DNA of 36,682 nucleotides, from the NCBI GenBank assembly GCA_027082825.1, contig JALWTO010000054.1, positions 1 through 36,682 of the forward strand, given 5' to 3'. The stretch is from Acidilobaceae archaeon (lineage in GTDB: Archaea > Thermoproteota > Thermoprotei_A > Sulfolobales > Acidilobaceae). Every line of letters starts with the position of its first letter. Position 1 is the stretch's first letter. The notes under the pieces were generated by a model. It ran no database searches and had not been told where the DNA came from. It saw only the letters and a list, made by a program, of their open reading frames with translations. Shown here piece after piece: positions 1-9,516 of the stretch. The translations under genes were made by a program, and so were the position numbers.

Positions 1-250
1 CTACAACGGTTCCTTTCACCATATCGTTCATGTTCTTTGAAGGGACTAGGTAATCTTTAAACTTCTTTTTAGCAACCTCATAAAATGCATCGAAGTTTCT
101 TAAGTATCTTAGAGCTTCACTAACGTCCTGTGTCTCATACCCTAACCTTTTTGTCAGCTCTCTCAGAAACTTTTCTGCTTCATTTAAATTGAACTCTATA
201 TTGATATACTTTCCAAGATCGATCTCAAGAGTAAGCTTTTTCTCGGACAA
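1..250 (-). CDS. hypothetical protein, partial (runs off the window start)
   Basis: Open minus-strand frame from a TTG at 250 to the window edge: (M)SEKKLTLEIDLGKYINIEFNLNEAEKFLRELTKRLGYETQDVSEALRYLRNFDAFYEVAKKKFKDYLVPSKNMNDMVKGTVV. Confidence 0.6.
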   Translation of the reverse strand, partial: MSEKKLTLEIDLGKYINIEFNLNEAEKFLRELTKRLGYETQDVSEALRYLRNFDAFYEVAKKKFKDYLVPSKNMNDMVKGTVV

Positions 251-339
251 AGTCCCACCCTTCTTAAAGAGAAGGTTCAATGGTTAATATACTCCAATAT
301 TCATATTTATTTGGGAATGGAGACAGGAGGCGATAGAGT

Positions 340-1095
340 TTGTTTAAGGTTTCATACGGAACGGCGTCGAAGTTCAAATACATAACCCAGGCCATGGCAA
401 AGGTAAGTGATGAAGCAACTCTTGAGGTTGGACCAGATGAAGTAAAGTTCTGGTTGATGAGTCCTGACAAGACTAGCCTGGCAATATTTAGAATACCCGC
501 AATCAGTCTAGAAGAGATAGAAGCTGAAGAGGAAACAAGGATTATAATAAGATCTGATGAATTAAATAAGTTAGTTAAGAGAGCAACAAGGAACGACATT
601 CTAACCTTGGAATACGATCCCTCTACTGTAACTCTAAAGTTAAATCTTGTTGACAGAAAACACGAGATTTCAAGAGGTTTTGAACTAACGGTTATAGACA
701 CAAATGCTCCTGAACTTAAGGAGCCTAGCTTTGACACGACCACTAAGTTTACAATGGATGCGAACATATTTAAACTAATAGTACAGGATGCGAAAGTTGT
801 AGGAGATGTTATCACGTTTGAGAGTACAGAAAATGAAGAGATAATTGTCAGTACGAGAGGAGAGGAGAAGGAGTATATATGGAAGCTTCTAAGAGGAAGA
901 CCCCTCGAGGATATAGAAATTATTGAACCCAGCAGGGCTTCTTATGCTAGAAGTACTCTTGAAGCCTCTGTAAGGCCTACTGGGGCTGCAGAGAGAACAA
1001 GGGTTGAATATGCCACTGACCATCCAATTAAGATAGAATATGGATTCCCAAATGCAGAAAGAATGATTATTTATATAGCACCGACCATCGAGTGA
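340..1095 (+). CDS. pcn: DNA polymerase sliding clamp (PCNA)
   Basis: 251 aa, PCNA-like throughout (C-terminal YATDHPIKIEYGFPNAERMIIYIAPTIE); TTG start after an AGGAGG Shine-Dalgarno. Confidence 0.95.
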   Translation: MFKVSYGTASKFKYITQAMAKVSDEATLEVGPDEVKFWLMSPDKTSLAIFRIPAISLEEIEAEEETRIIIRSDELNKLVKRATRNDILTLEYDPSTVTLKLNLVDRKHEISRGFELTVIDTNAPELKEPSFDTTTKFTMDANIFKLIVQDAKVVGDVITFESTENEEIIVSTRGEEKEYIWKLLRGRPLEDIEIIEPSRASYARSTLEASVRPTGAAERTRVEYATDHPIKIEYGFPNAERMIIYIAPTIE

Positions 1096-1096
1096 G

Positions 1097-1363
1097 GTGC
1101 ATCATTTGCCACCTAGAAATACATTAGCCTGGAATGTTTGTGAGATATGTAAAAGACATGTACCTACATTTGAGTGTAGAATAAATAACAAAAAGGTTAA
1201 GATCTGCCCATATTGTATGTTATTATTTAAAAATCTTTGTATAGATTATAATAGAGAGAGCCTTGATAGAGAGATTATCCTTTCACCAAATGAGGAACTT
1301 ATTGAGACCTTGTCCAAGAAGAATTCAAGAACAATAAAAAGGAAAAGGAAACAACATCATTAA
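1097..1363 (+). CDS. small zinc-binding protein (two CxxC motifs), hypothetical
   Basis: CEICKRHVP...CPYC zinc-ribbon-like pairs; directly follows pcn; true start may be TTG at 1106. Confidence 0.65.
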   Translation: MHHLPPRNTLAWNVCEICKRHVPTFECRINNKKVKICPYCMLLFKNLCIDYNRESLDREIILSPNEELIETLSKKNSRTIKRKRKQHH

Positions 1364-1633
1364 GAAAATAAGATATTCGACAGTTTCTGATGTGGATGTT
1401 ATATCTGTATATTTTTGTGGAAATAGGTACAGGGTTGAGAAACATATAGATGAATCCTTTGTCCTTGGCCTTTAAACTATTTACTTTAAACTATTTATTT
1501 GATATAAGGTTCTAGATTATAATTCAATAGTATAAAAAAATATATTTATCCCTATTATTTTAATTTTCAATTTTTCTTTTTAAGAGTAACCGTTAGTCCA
1601 TTTTAATAATGTATTTATAAAATTTACAATAAT

Positions 1634-1644
1634 CTTTAAATAAC
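1634..1644 (+). promoter_or_regulatory. TATA/BRE-like promoter for the Liv operon
   Basis: CTTTAAATAA-type box in the intergenic region upstream of the substrate-binding protein. Confidence 0.4.
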
Positions 1645-1723
1645 CCTATTTTCCCCCCGCAATATACGAGGAATAAGGAGTTTGGAATCGAAATACTAAA
1701 ATAAAGTGTAAATGTTATGAGGT

Positions 1724-3265
1724 GTGTACGTTTTGAAGAAGCTATATATGATGGTTGCACTTTTATTGATACTTATTGTGACTGTCGCTCCCCTAGCTAC
1801 AGTTGTCAGAGCACAGACACAACCCAAGACTATTGTCATTGGGGCCCTTTTACCTCTTACTGGAGATCTTAGTGACTATGGACAGAGAGCCCTTGCAACA
1901 CTTCAAGTTGGAGTACAAGATGTTAATGCGTTCCTTGCACAAAATAACGCCTGGTTTAGAGTAAAGCTTTTAGTTCAAGATACTGCAACTAATCCTGATC
2001 AGGCAGTAGCTAGATATAATGCCTTAGTGGCTGCTGGAGTAAAGTTCATTATAGGACCCATGACTAGTGCCAGCGCTAAGAAAGTGAGAACATTGGCCAC
2101 CAAGCAGAATGTCATATTAATAAGCCCTTCAAGTACGGCAATATCACTGGCCATACCTGGAGACAACCTATTTAGGTTCTGCCCAGCAGATAATGTTCAG
2201 TCTGCAGCAGTAAGTACCTTAGTTAAATATCTTCATATAAAGGCTGCAGTTCTAATAATAAGAGCTGACACATGGGGCATAGGATTAGAAAAAGCACTTG
2301 AACAGGACCTAAAGTCTATGGGTGTTGCAATTAAGCCACCACTTGAATATAACCCTGAAAGCCCTGACTTTGCCTCAATAGCTTCACAGGCAAATTCCTA
2401 TGTACAGGATCTAATTAGTAAATATGGAGCCGAGCATGTTGCAGTTTATCTAGTTGCCTTCAAAGAGGCTACTGAGCTTTTCACAGATGCCATAAGTTAT
2501 TCTGCACTTAAGAATGTCATATGGATAGGAAGTGATGGTACAGCAAAGTTAACGACAATAAGTGGGAACCCTATAGCAGCTAAGTTCGCTGCTACAGTCC
2601 TTTTCATTAACCCTCTATACGCACCAGCTGCAACAAAGAACCAGCAAATTATAGCCCAGAAAGTTGAGAGCAAAATACACCAACCCCCAGATGCCTATAG
2701 CTACGCTGCATATGATGCTCTTTGGGCAATAGCTCTTTCCCTTTATCTAAAAGGCAACTCTAGTATGACTGCTAGCCAGATGGTTAATCTAGTAAAATAT
2801 GAGCTAGAACATGGAATTACTGAAAGTAAGATATTTGCAGAACATTCTTCAACTGGTGCTTTTCCATTAAATGCAGCTGGTGACAGGGCAACAGCAGACT
2901 ATGACTTCTGGGTAGTTTATAGTATGGGAGGTAAGTATGGATGGTATAAGGTGGGAAAGTACTTTGGAGATAATCAGAGTATTGCCTGGACACCCTTATC
3001 TAATGGCAAGACTTATCCAGAGTTAATGATGGAGAAATACCACGTAACAACAAGTACGACAAGCTCTAGCTCTCCAACAAGTAGTAGCCCTACTTCTTCC
3101 ACTTCATCAACGTCTTCTACCATGTCACCCGTAAGTTCATCAACAACAAGCACCTCACCCACTCAAACAACGACAAAAAGCAACCATGGAGTAATAGTGG
3201 CAGCAGTCGTAATCATAATAATTATTATAATAATAGCAGCTTGGGCGGTCACAAGAAAACGGTAA
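1724..3265 (+). CDS. branched-chain amino acid-type ABC transporter substrate-binding protein (LivJ/K-like), membrane anchored
   Basis: Signal peptide, periplasmic-binding fold (IGALLPLTGDLSDYGQRA), Ser/Thr-rich linker, poly-Ile C-terminal TM with RKR tail; upstream of Liv ABC genes. Confidence 0.9.
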   Translation: MYVLKKLYMMVALLLILIVTVAPLATVVRAQTQPKTIVIGALLPLTGDLSDYGQRALATLQVGVQDVNAFLAQNNAWFRVKLLVQDTATNPDQAVARYNALVAAGVKFIIGPMTSASAKKVRTLATKQNVILISPSSTAISLAIPGDNLFRFCPADNVQSAAVSTLVKYLHIKAAVLIIRADTWGIGLEKALEQDLKSMGVAIKPPLEYNPESPDFASIASQANSYVQDLISKYGAEHVAVYLVAFKEATELFTDAISYSALKNVIWIGSDGTAKLTTISGNPIAAKFAATVLFINPLYAPAATKNQQIIAQKVESKIHQPPDAYSYAAYDALWAIALSLYLKGNSSMTASQMVNLVKYELEHGITESKIFAEHSSTGAFPLNAAGDRATADYDFWVVYSMGGKYGWYKVGKYFGDNQSIAWTPLSNGKTYPELMMEKYHVTTSTTSSSSPTSSSPTSSTSSTSSTMSPVSSSTTSTSPTQTTTKSNHGVIVAAVVIIIIIIIIAAWAVTRKR

Positions 3266-3346
3266 ACCTTTTTTCAAAGTGAGTAACTATTCTTTTTTGT
3301 TTTTTATTAAACTTTTGTATAGATAGAAGATTGTGGGAAACTGAGG

Positions 3347-4156
3347 GTGATCTATAGGATGGCAGTACAAACAGAGAAATTGAGGGAAAGACCAACTGGC
3401 GATATAATACTGGAAACTAAGGAAATAGTGAAGAGATTTGGTGGAGTCATTGCTTTAGCTGGAGTTTCTGTTAAGATACCTAGAAAGTGGATAGTATTGC
3501 TTATAGGCCCGAATGGCTCGGGTAAGACAACACTAGTTAACGTCATTACAGGGTTCCTTAAGCCAGAGGAAGGAAAAGTGATTTATGAAGGAAAGGACAT
3601 AACTGGAATAGAACCCCATATAATAACTAAGATGGGAATAGTCAGAACATTTCAGATACCTAAGCCTTTTATAAATCTGACTGTTTTGGAGAATCTTTTG
3701 GCTGCATACCCTCCAGGACCTCACGAAAACCCGTACAAAGCTGCTTCAAAGAAAAGTTGGATAAACACGGAGAAAAAGGCTGTAGAAAGAGCATTCGACA
3801 TCTTAAAAACTTTGGGTATGGAGAGAATTTGGAACCAAAAAGCATCCGAGCTTAGTGGTGCAGAGCTAAAACTTCTAGAGGCTGGCAGAGCTTTAATGAG
3901 CGGTGCGAAGCTAATAATAATGGATGAGCCCGCTGCTGGTGTTAACCCAACGAAGGCTCATGAAATATTCTCTGTGATTAGAAGGCTCAGAGAGGAAAGA
4001 GGAATAACCTTTCTAATAATAGAGCACAGAATAGATATTGCCGCACAGTATGTTGATTATGCCTATGCTTTACATCTAGGAAGACTCATAAGCCAGGGAT
4101 CTCCTCAAAAGGTCCTTAATGACAAGGCAGTAATTGAAAGTTATATAGGAAGTTAG
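3347..4156 (+). CDS. livG: ABC transporter ATP-binding protein (LivG-like)
   Basis: Walker A GPNGSGKTT, Walker B LIIMDEPAAG; signature is LSGAE rather than LSGGQ. Confidence 0.9.
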   Translation: MIYRMAVQTEKLRERPTGDIILETKEIVKRFGGVIALAGVSVKIPRKWIVLLIGPNGSGKTTLVNVITGFLKPEEGKVIYEGKDITGIEPHIITKMGIVRTFQIPKPFINLTVLENLLAAYPPGPHENPYKAASKKSWINTEKKAVERAFDILKTLGMERIWNQKASELSGAELKLLEAGRALMSGAKLIIMDEPAAGVNPTKAHEIFSVIRRLREERGITFLIIEHRIDIAAQYVDYAYALHLGRLISQGSPQKVLNDKAVIESYIGS

Positions 4157-4175
4157 TTTGTCTGAGGTGTAAAAT

Positions 4176-4901
4176 ATGACTCTAAATGATAATGTAGTTT
4201 TAAAACTTGAAAACATAAATGCTGGTTATGGTAAGTTCCATGTGCTCTTTGATATGAACCTGGAGGTTCCCAAAGGCAAAATAACAGTTCTCGTAGGACC
4301 GAATGGTGCAGGAAAGACAACTACACTTAACACAATATTTGGTCTGGCAACTATTCATTCAGGAAAGGTCTATTATAGAAACAAAGATATAACAAAAGTA
4401 CCTGCTCACCAGAGAGCTAAGATGGGCATGGCCTATACATTACAGCTCTTTAATATATTTTCATCTCTAACAGTTAAGGAAAACCTTGTCCTAGCTACCT
4501 ATGACATTCCAGAGAGTGAGGCTAAAAAGAGAATGGAAGAGGTATTTCAGCTTTTTCCGAGGCTAAAGGAAAGACTCTTCCAAAAAGCAGGAACTTTAAG
4601 TGGTGGCGAGAGACAGATGTTGGCCATATCAATAAGCCTAGTAAGAAAGCCAGAGCTCATGTTACTCGATGAGCCAACAGCTGGTTTGGCACCAAAGTTA
4701 GCAAAAGAAGTTTTCCAGGCTATAAGACAGCTGGGTGATCAAGGTTATACAATAATTCTTGCTGAACAGAACGCTAAGGGAGCTCTTGAGACAGGTGATG
4801 AAGCAGTCCTTATAGCAAGTGGACGAATAGTGGCAAAAGGCAAGGCCTCAGAACTTCTTGAAAGAAAAGACCTTGCAAAGATGTATTTAGGCTTAATTTG
4901 A
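4176..4901 (+). CDS. livF: ABC transporter ATP-binding protein (LivF-like)
   Basis: GPNGAGKTT, LSGGERQMLAIS, LMLLDEPTAGLAP. Confidence 0.93.
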   Translation: MTLNDNVVLKLENINAGYGKFHVLFDMNLEVPKGKITVLVGPNGAGKTTTLNTIFGLATIHSGKVYYRNKDITKVPAHQRAKMGMAYTLQLFNIFSSLTVKENLVLATYDIPESEAKKRMEEVFQLFPRLKERLFQKAGTLSGGERQMLAISISLVRKPELMLLDEPTAGLAPKLAKEVFQAIRQLGDQGYTIILAEQNAKGALETGDEAVLIASGRIVAKGKASELLERKDLAKMYLGLI

Positions 4902-4911
4902 GGTTGATATT

Positions 4912-5976
4912 ATGGGGTTCGCAGCTTTTATGGCACCATTATATTATGCGAGTATACTGTCTCTCCTGAGCGTAGGTATAACTCTATCCTATATGACAAC
5001 TAAAGTATTTAACTTCGCTCATGTAAGATATGCAACAGTTGCAGCATATTTTGCTGCAGCCACTATGCTCACCTTGATAGTACATCATCATATAACTCTT
5101 AATGCAGCCACAAGAACCATCGGGGGCATACAATACATTATGCCTCTACCTGGATGGATTTATGTCGTAGGCTTCGTGGTAGCCTCAATAGTTGGTGGAC
5201 TTGTCTCAATATTCTTGTATTATGCTATATTAAAACCTCTAGAGAGAAAAGGGCTACCACCACTAGCCTTAATGATATCAACTCTAGGCTTTGATTTCCT
5301 TTTAGTAGCATTCCTGTTCATCTTTATGTCTGAAAAACCAATAATAAACCTGGCAGCAAAAGCAAGCTCGATTATAGGTACTGTTAACTTTGCAAGTCTA
5401 GGACTAGACTTTACTGATGCATACATACGCATAGGAAATACAATGGTTAGAGGAAGTGTTCTTGGAGCACTCGTACTGGCTGTTGTTACTACTATTGTAT
5501 TGACATTTTTAACAAGGAAGACTAAGCTTGGTATAATGATGAGATCTTCTATAGAAAATCCTAACTTAGCCCTGGTCCTGGGAGTAAATGTCGATAGAGT
5601 ATTTGCAATAGCATGGTTTTTGGCAGGCCTAATAGCCGGAATGGCAGGCTTCTTGTTACTTTTCGGAACGTCCTTCCTCAAGTTCATATCACCAACGAGT
5701 CCATACAATAGCATTGTAGTTAGTGTATTTGCTGGAAGCATAGTAGGAGGAATCTTTAATGTCGAGGGAAGCATAGGTGGTGGCTTCCTCATAGGACTTA
5801 TAGAGAAGTGGTTTGTTCCATGGCTTGCAGCAGTTCTCAGTATGCCTTCATTAATAAAATACAATAAGGTGTTCTCAATGTTTGCCGTAGCACTTACTCT
5901 GCTATTCATACCAGAGGGACTTGCCTCCATAAGATTTAGCAAGTTTAGGAAGAAGAAAGGTGGAGGTGAAGCCTAA
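4912..5976 (+). CDS. livH: ABC transporter permease (LivH-like)
   Basis: Multi-TM permease in Liv operon order; FNFAHVRYATVAAY and GLIAGMAGFLL motifs. Confidence 0.9.
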   Translation: MGFAAFMAPLYYASILSLLSVGITLSYMTTKVFNFAHVRYATVAAYFAAATMLTLIVHHHITLNAATRTIGGIQYIMPLPGWIYVVGFVVASIVGGLVSIFLYYAILKPLERKGLPPLALMISTLGFDFLLVAFLFIFMSEKPIINLAAKASSIIGTVNFASLGLDFTDAYIRIGNTMVRGSVLGALVLAVVTTIVLTFLTRKTKLGIMMRSSIENPNLALVLGVNVDRVFAIAWFLAGLIAGMAGFLLLFGTSFLKFISPTSPYNSIVVSVFAGSIVGGIFNVEGSIGGGFLIGLIEKWFVPWLAAVLSMPSLIKYNKVFSMFAVALTLLFIPEGLASIRFSKFRKKKGGGEA

Positions 5977-7097
5977 TGACTAATTTTGTGATATTAGCAG
6001 AACAAATATTATCATTTATAGGAATCTATTATATAGTATCCATAGGCCTTAACCTAAAAGCTGGGCATATGGGCATTCCAGATTTCGGTCATGCAATGTT
6101 CTTTGCCATGGGAGGTATTGTTGTCGGAAATATCGTCTCACATCTGGCTGCTGCTGTAGCAGCAAAGAGTATACCTGGAGTTACAGTAGCTGGAGTTATA
6201 GCATCTAACACAAAGACTCTAACAATAATGAACAGACAGTTTTTCCCCCATCATCCATTCCTTGACATAGGTCTGATAATACTGGCATTAATATTATCTA
6301 CCCTTTTAGGAGGTTTCTTGGGCTGGATAGCATCACTACCAGCACTAAGATTAAGAGGAGAGTTCTTGGCTATACTCCTTCTTACAGTAGCTGAGGGCCT
6401 TAGAGTAATCTTTACTTATACAAAGTCCTTAATGGGTTCTACACCAACTGTAGGCTTGAGCACTCCTGCACTCTTTTCATGGACACATAACTCAGGAGTA
6501 GCGGCAACTGTCTTCACCATAATAATGGCTTTAATAGTCTATGCCTTTGTAGAAAGACTCCATAACAGTCCTGCTGGCAGACTTTTCAGAGCTGCTAGAG
6601 ACGATGAAGACGCTACTGAGGCATTAGGAAAGAATGTAGTAACGGTGAGAAGAGATGCAATGATCATAGGCAGTGCTCTTGCTGGAATAGCTGGAACTGT
6701 ATATGCTCTCAACCCATTCCTTGGTGGAGGTTCTGTAGCAGCAGTTTCAATATTCAACAGAGTCTGGTGGACCTTCTGGCCTTGGGCCTTAATAATATTG
6801 GGAGGCATGGCAAGTAACAAAGGAACAGGACTGGCAACAATAATTGTAGGTGTTAGCCTTATATGGCCCGTTAGGCTTTACAGCTTTAAGGTAGCTCAAT
6901 TACTTCATGCAAGTGCTTTAGGAATTAATCCGGATCAGTTTGCCAACGCTTTGGAGTATGCCTTCATAGGTCTGATAATATTGATTGTGCAGGCGTCTTT
7001 GCCTCGCGGAATAATACCAGAGCCTCCATCAAGAACTTTACCATTTGAGAAATATGCAAAGGGTAGAATATTACCTCCAGAGTCTAAGAAAAAGTGA
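5976..7097 (+). CDS. livM: ABC transporter permease (LivM-like)
   Basis: Multi-TM; GHMGIPDFGHAMFFAMG, RLFRAARDDEDATEALGKNV; overlaps the livH stop. Confidence 0.9.
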   Translation: MTNFVILAEQILSFIGIYYIVSIGLNLKAGHMGIPDFGHAMFFAMGGIVVGNIVSHLAAAVAAKSIPGVTVAGVIASNTKTLTIMNRQFFPHHPFLDIGLIILALILSTLLGGFLGWIASLPALRLRGEFLAILLLTVAEGLRVIFTYTKSLMGSTPTVGLSTPALFSWTHNSGVAATVFTIIMALIVYAFVERLHNSPAGRLFRAARDDEDATEALGKNVVTVRRDAMIIGSALAGIAGTVYALNPFLGGGSVAAVSIFNRVWWTFWPWALIILGGMASNKGTGLATIIVGVSLIWPVRLYSFKVAQLLHASALGINPDQFANALEYAFIGLIILIVQASLPRGIIPEPPSRTLPFEKYAKGRILPPESKKK

Positions 7098-7198
7098 CTT
7101 TGTCCCCTAATTATTCTATTGTTTTTACAAAAATCTTTTAATTCACAATTATTTTAAGTCTTCGTTGAGGTCATTTATATGCGATGTGATTCGAAAAG

Positions 7199-8281
7199 GT
7201 GTCTTTACTTATGTCATTAGAAAAACCCTGTATTCTGATAAAGACAGTTTTGGGTATGGAGAAAATAGTTGCTAGTAGGGTAGAGGAGTTAAATAAAGAT
7301 CTTAGAGCTATTCCGTCTCCTCATGGTTTTAAAGGATTGGTTTTGGTTTACGGTTGCAAGGATCCTGAGACAGAAGCAGTCAAATTAGAGAAAGATGTTA
7401 TTGAAGCAGATAGAATACTTATAATACAAGCTCATGCAAATGCCGAACTAGAGGAAATGGCAAAGAGAGCTACAGATCTGGCTAAAGGCAAAATATCTAG
7501 CAATGAATGCTTTGCAGTTAGGACTGTAAGAAGAGGGAAACATAACTTTACTAGTATAGATGTTAATATTGTTGTGGGAGATTCTGTGAGAAAAGCAACA
7601 GATGCCTGTGTTAACCTAGATTTTCCCGACAAGGTAGTACTAGTCGAAATAATAGATAATAATGCATTCATTTCTATATATCCAGGCAACATAGAGTGGA
7701 AGAAAATGAGACCTGGAAAGCATCCTGTTCTAAAACTGTTTAAAAAGGTTGCTGCTATTCAGATGCCATACTTAGGTCCTCTCGATGCCTGTAAAAACAT
7801 GGGAATAAGAATTGGAAGAGAAGTTCAGAACTTTGAGATCAAGGAACTTGTAGTAGCTCCAATGGGATCCGTCAAAGCAAGAGAACTTTACGAGTTTCTT
7901 GGTGGGATATTTGAAGGCATAGAGTCTAGATATAGGATTCAAATCAAAACATATCATAGAAAGGTAGAAAGAGTACCAGTTTATGTTCAGGATCTTCATC
8001 AAGTTGTAAGAGATAGAAAAGAGGAACCGATAATAGTGTTCGAACCTGAAGGGGAGCATATATCAAAGCTCAGTGAAGACCTCTGGCCTCTATTCAAAGG
8101 ACATAGAAGGGTAAATCTTCTTTTTGGTTCTAGGGAAGGTATTCCACTAGGAATATATAGGCATGCAGATCTAGTTGTTGATATAGCCCCTGGAGTAACT
8201 CTATCAACCGAATATGCAGCAGCCTCTGCCCTTATAGCCTTGGCAACAGTCCTTCATGGAAAGCTTGGTGAGAAGAATTGA
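7199..8281 (+). CDS. THUMP-domain / archaeal SPOUT-type RNA-binding protein
   Basis: N-terminal THUMP-like region (ECFAVRTVRRGKHNFTSIDVNIVVGDSVRKAT) and C-terminal SPOUT-like region (YRHADLVVDIAPGVTLSTEYAAASALIAL). Confidence 0.75.
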   Translation: MSLLMSLEKPCILIKTVLGMEKIVASRVEELNKDLRAIPSPHGFKGLVLVYGCKDPETEAVKLEKDVIEADRILIIQAHANAELEEMAKRATDLAKGKISSNECFAVRTVRRGKHNFTSIDVNIVVGDSVRKATDACVNLDFPDKVVLVEIIDNNAFISIYPGNIEWKKMRPGKHPVLKLFKKVAAIQMPYLGPLDACKNMGIRIGREVQNFEIKELVVAPMGSVKARELYEFLGGIFEGIESRYRIQIKTYHRKVERVPVYVQDLHQVVRDRKEEPIIVFEPEGEHISKLSEDLWPLFKGHRRVNLLFGSREGIPLGIYRHADLVVDIAPGVTLSTEYAAASALIALATVLHGKLGEKN

Positions 8282-9516
8282 AACTAGTCTTACTTGCTGC
8301 AGGAAAGGGAGAGCGACTCAGACCAATAACTGAGACTAGGCCTAAGCCTCTAGTAAGAGTTGTAAAGGAATCCATGCTATGTAGAAACCTCAGAATGGCC
8401 ATGAGTCTCAGAAGCTTTGATGAGATACTTGTTGTAATCCAGAATGAATTGAAAGATAGGCTCTTTGAAATCGACTGCCTTAGAGGTCTTGATGAAAAAA
8501 CAAGGTTAATAATTCAAAAGAATCCTAAAGGCACTGCCCATGCTGTTCTTACAGCAATAAACGAGTCAGGATTTGACGATCTTTTTGTTGTCTATTCTGA
8601 TGTCTTTATTCCAATGTCTCTATGGAATAAATTAGATAAGCTGAGGCCTTCGTCAATTCTAGCAGCCCCTACAGACAAGCCTTGGGAATATGGGGTTCTC
8701 AAAGTAAAGCCTCCTCTAGTCTATGATATATTTGAGAAGCCAAAGCCAAATGAGGTATCCAGTAACTTAGTTTTTATAGGAATAGCATCAATAGCCAGAG
8801 AACATGTAAGATATATCAAAGAGGTCAAAGAGTCTAGTAGGGGGGAGCTTGAGCTAACTGACGCACTTCTTAAGATAGCCAAGAACGAGGAGTTAGCCTT
8901 TGTCAATTTGGGAAGTTATGAGTGGCGAGATATAGGTAGGCCCTGGGATCTACTTCTAGCAAACAGATATGTTCTTGATAACGAGATAGAAAAATGGGAA
9001 AAGAAAGGAGACGTACATCCTACAGCCTTTATTAATGAAGATGTATATATAGAGCCAGGAGCTAAAATAGGACCTTATAGTGTTATTAATGGTCCATCAT
9101 ACATAGCAAGAGGAGCAACTATAGGTCCTCATAGTCATATAAGACCTTATAGTGTTATTCTCGAAAATGCAAAGGTTGGCTACTCAGCAGAGATCAAGGC
9201 CTCAATACTCATGGAAAAAGCAAGAGCTCCACATTTCAACTATGTCGGTGACAGTATAGTATGTGAGGATGTAAACCTTGGTGCAGGAACCATAACAGCG
9301 AATCTGCGTTTTGACAAGAAAACCATTAAAATGACTTTGAAGGGTAAGAGAGTGGATTCTGGATTAAGAAAACTAGGAGCTGTTATAGGTGGTCATGCAC
9401 AAACTGGGATAAATGTTTCTTTGATGCCAGGAGTCCGAATAGGATCCTACGCGAGAATATGGCCAGGTTGTGTTGTCTATGAAGATGTACCCCAAGGAGC
9501 TGACTATAGGTGTTGA
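8278..9516 (+). CDS. bifunctional sugar-1-phosphate nucleotidylyltransferase/acetyltransferase (GlmU-like)
   Basis: LVLLAAGKGERLRPITETRPKPLV pyrophosphorylase signature plus left-handed beta-helix hexapeptide repeats; TTG start overlapping the previous gene. Confidence 0.9.
   Translation: MKLVLLAAGKGERLRPITETRPKPLVRVVKESMLCRNLRMAMSLRSFDEILVVIQNELKDRLFEIDCLRGLDEKTRLIIQKNPKGTAHAVLTAINESGFDDLFVVYSDVFIPMSLWNKLDKLRPSSILAAPTDKPWEYGVLKVKPPLVYDIFEKPKPNEVSSNLVFIGIASIAREHVRYIKEVKESSRGELELTDALLKIAKNEELAFVNLGSYEWRDIGRPWDLLLANRYVLDNEIEKWEKKGDVHPTAFINEDVYIEPGAKIGPYSVINGPSYIARGATIGPHSHIRPYSVILENAKVGYSAEIKASILMEKARAPHFNYVGDSIVCEDVNLGAGTITANLRFDKKTIKMTLKGKRVDSGLRKLGAVIGGHAQTGINVSLMPGVRIGSYARIWPGCVVYEDVPQGADYRC

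Noticed and set aside
264-815. 183-aa minus ORF antisense to pcn
   Set aside because: Complete overlap with a confidently identified PCNA gene; typical spurious antisense frame
3040-3180. Ser/Thr-rich low-complexity repeat as a tandem-repeat element
   Set aside because: Explained as the O-glycosylation-type linker common in membrane-anchored archaeal substrate-binding proteins
5220-5942. 240-aa minus ORF antisense to livH
   Set aside because: Mirror frame of a conserved permease; no recognisable motif or promoter
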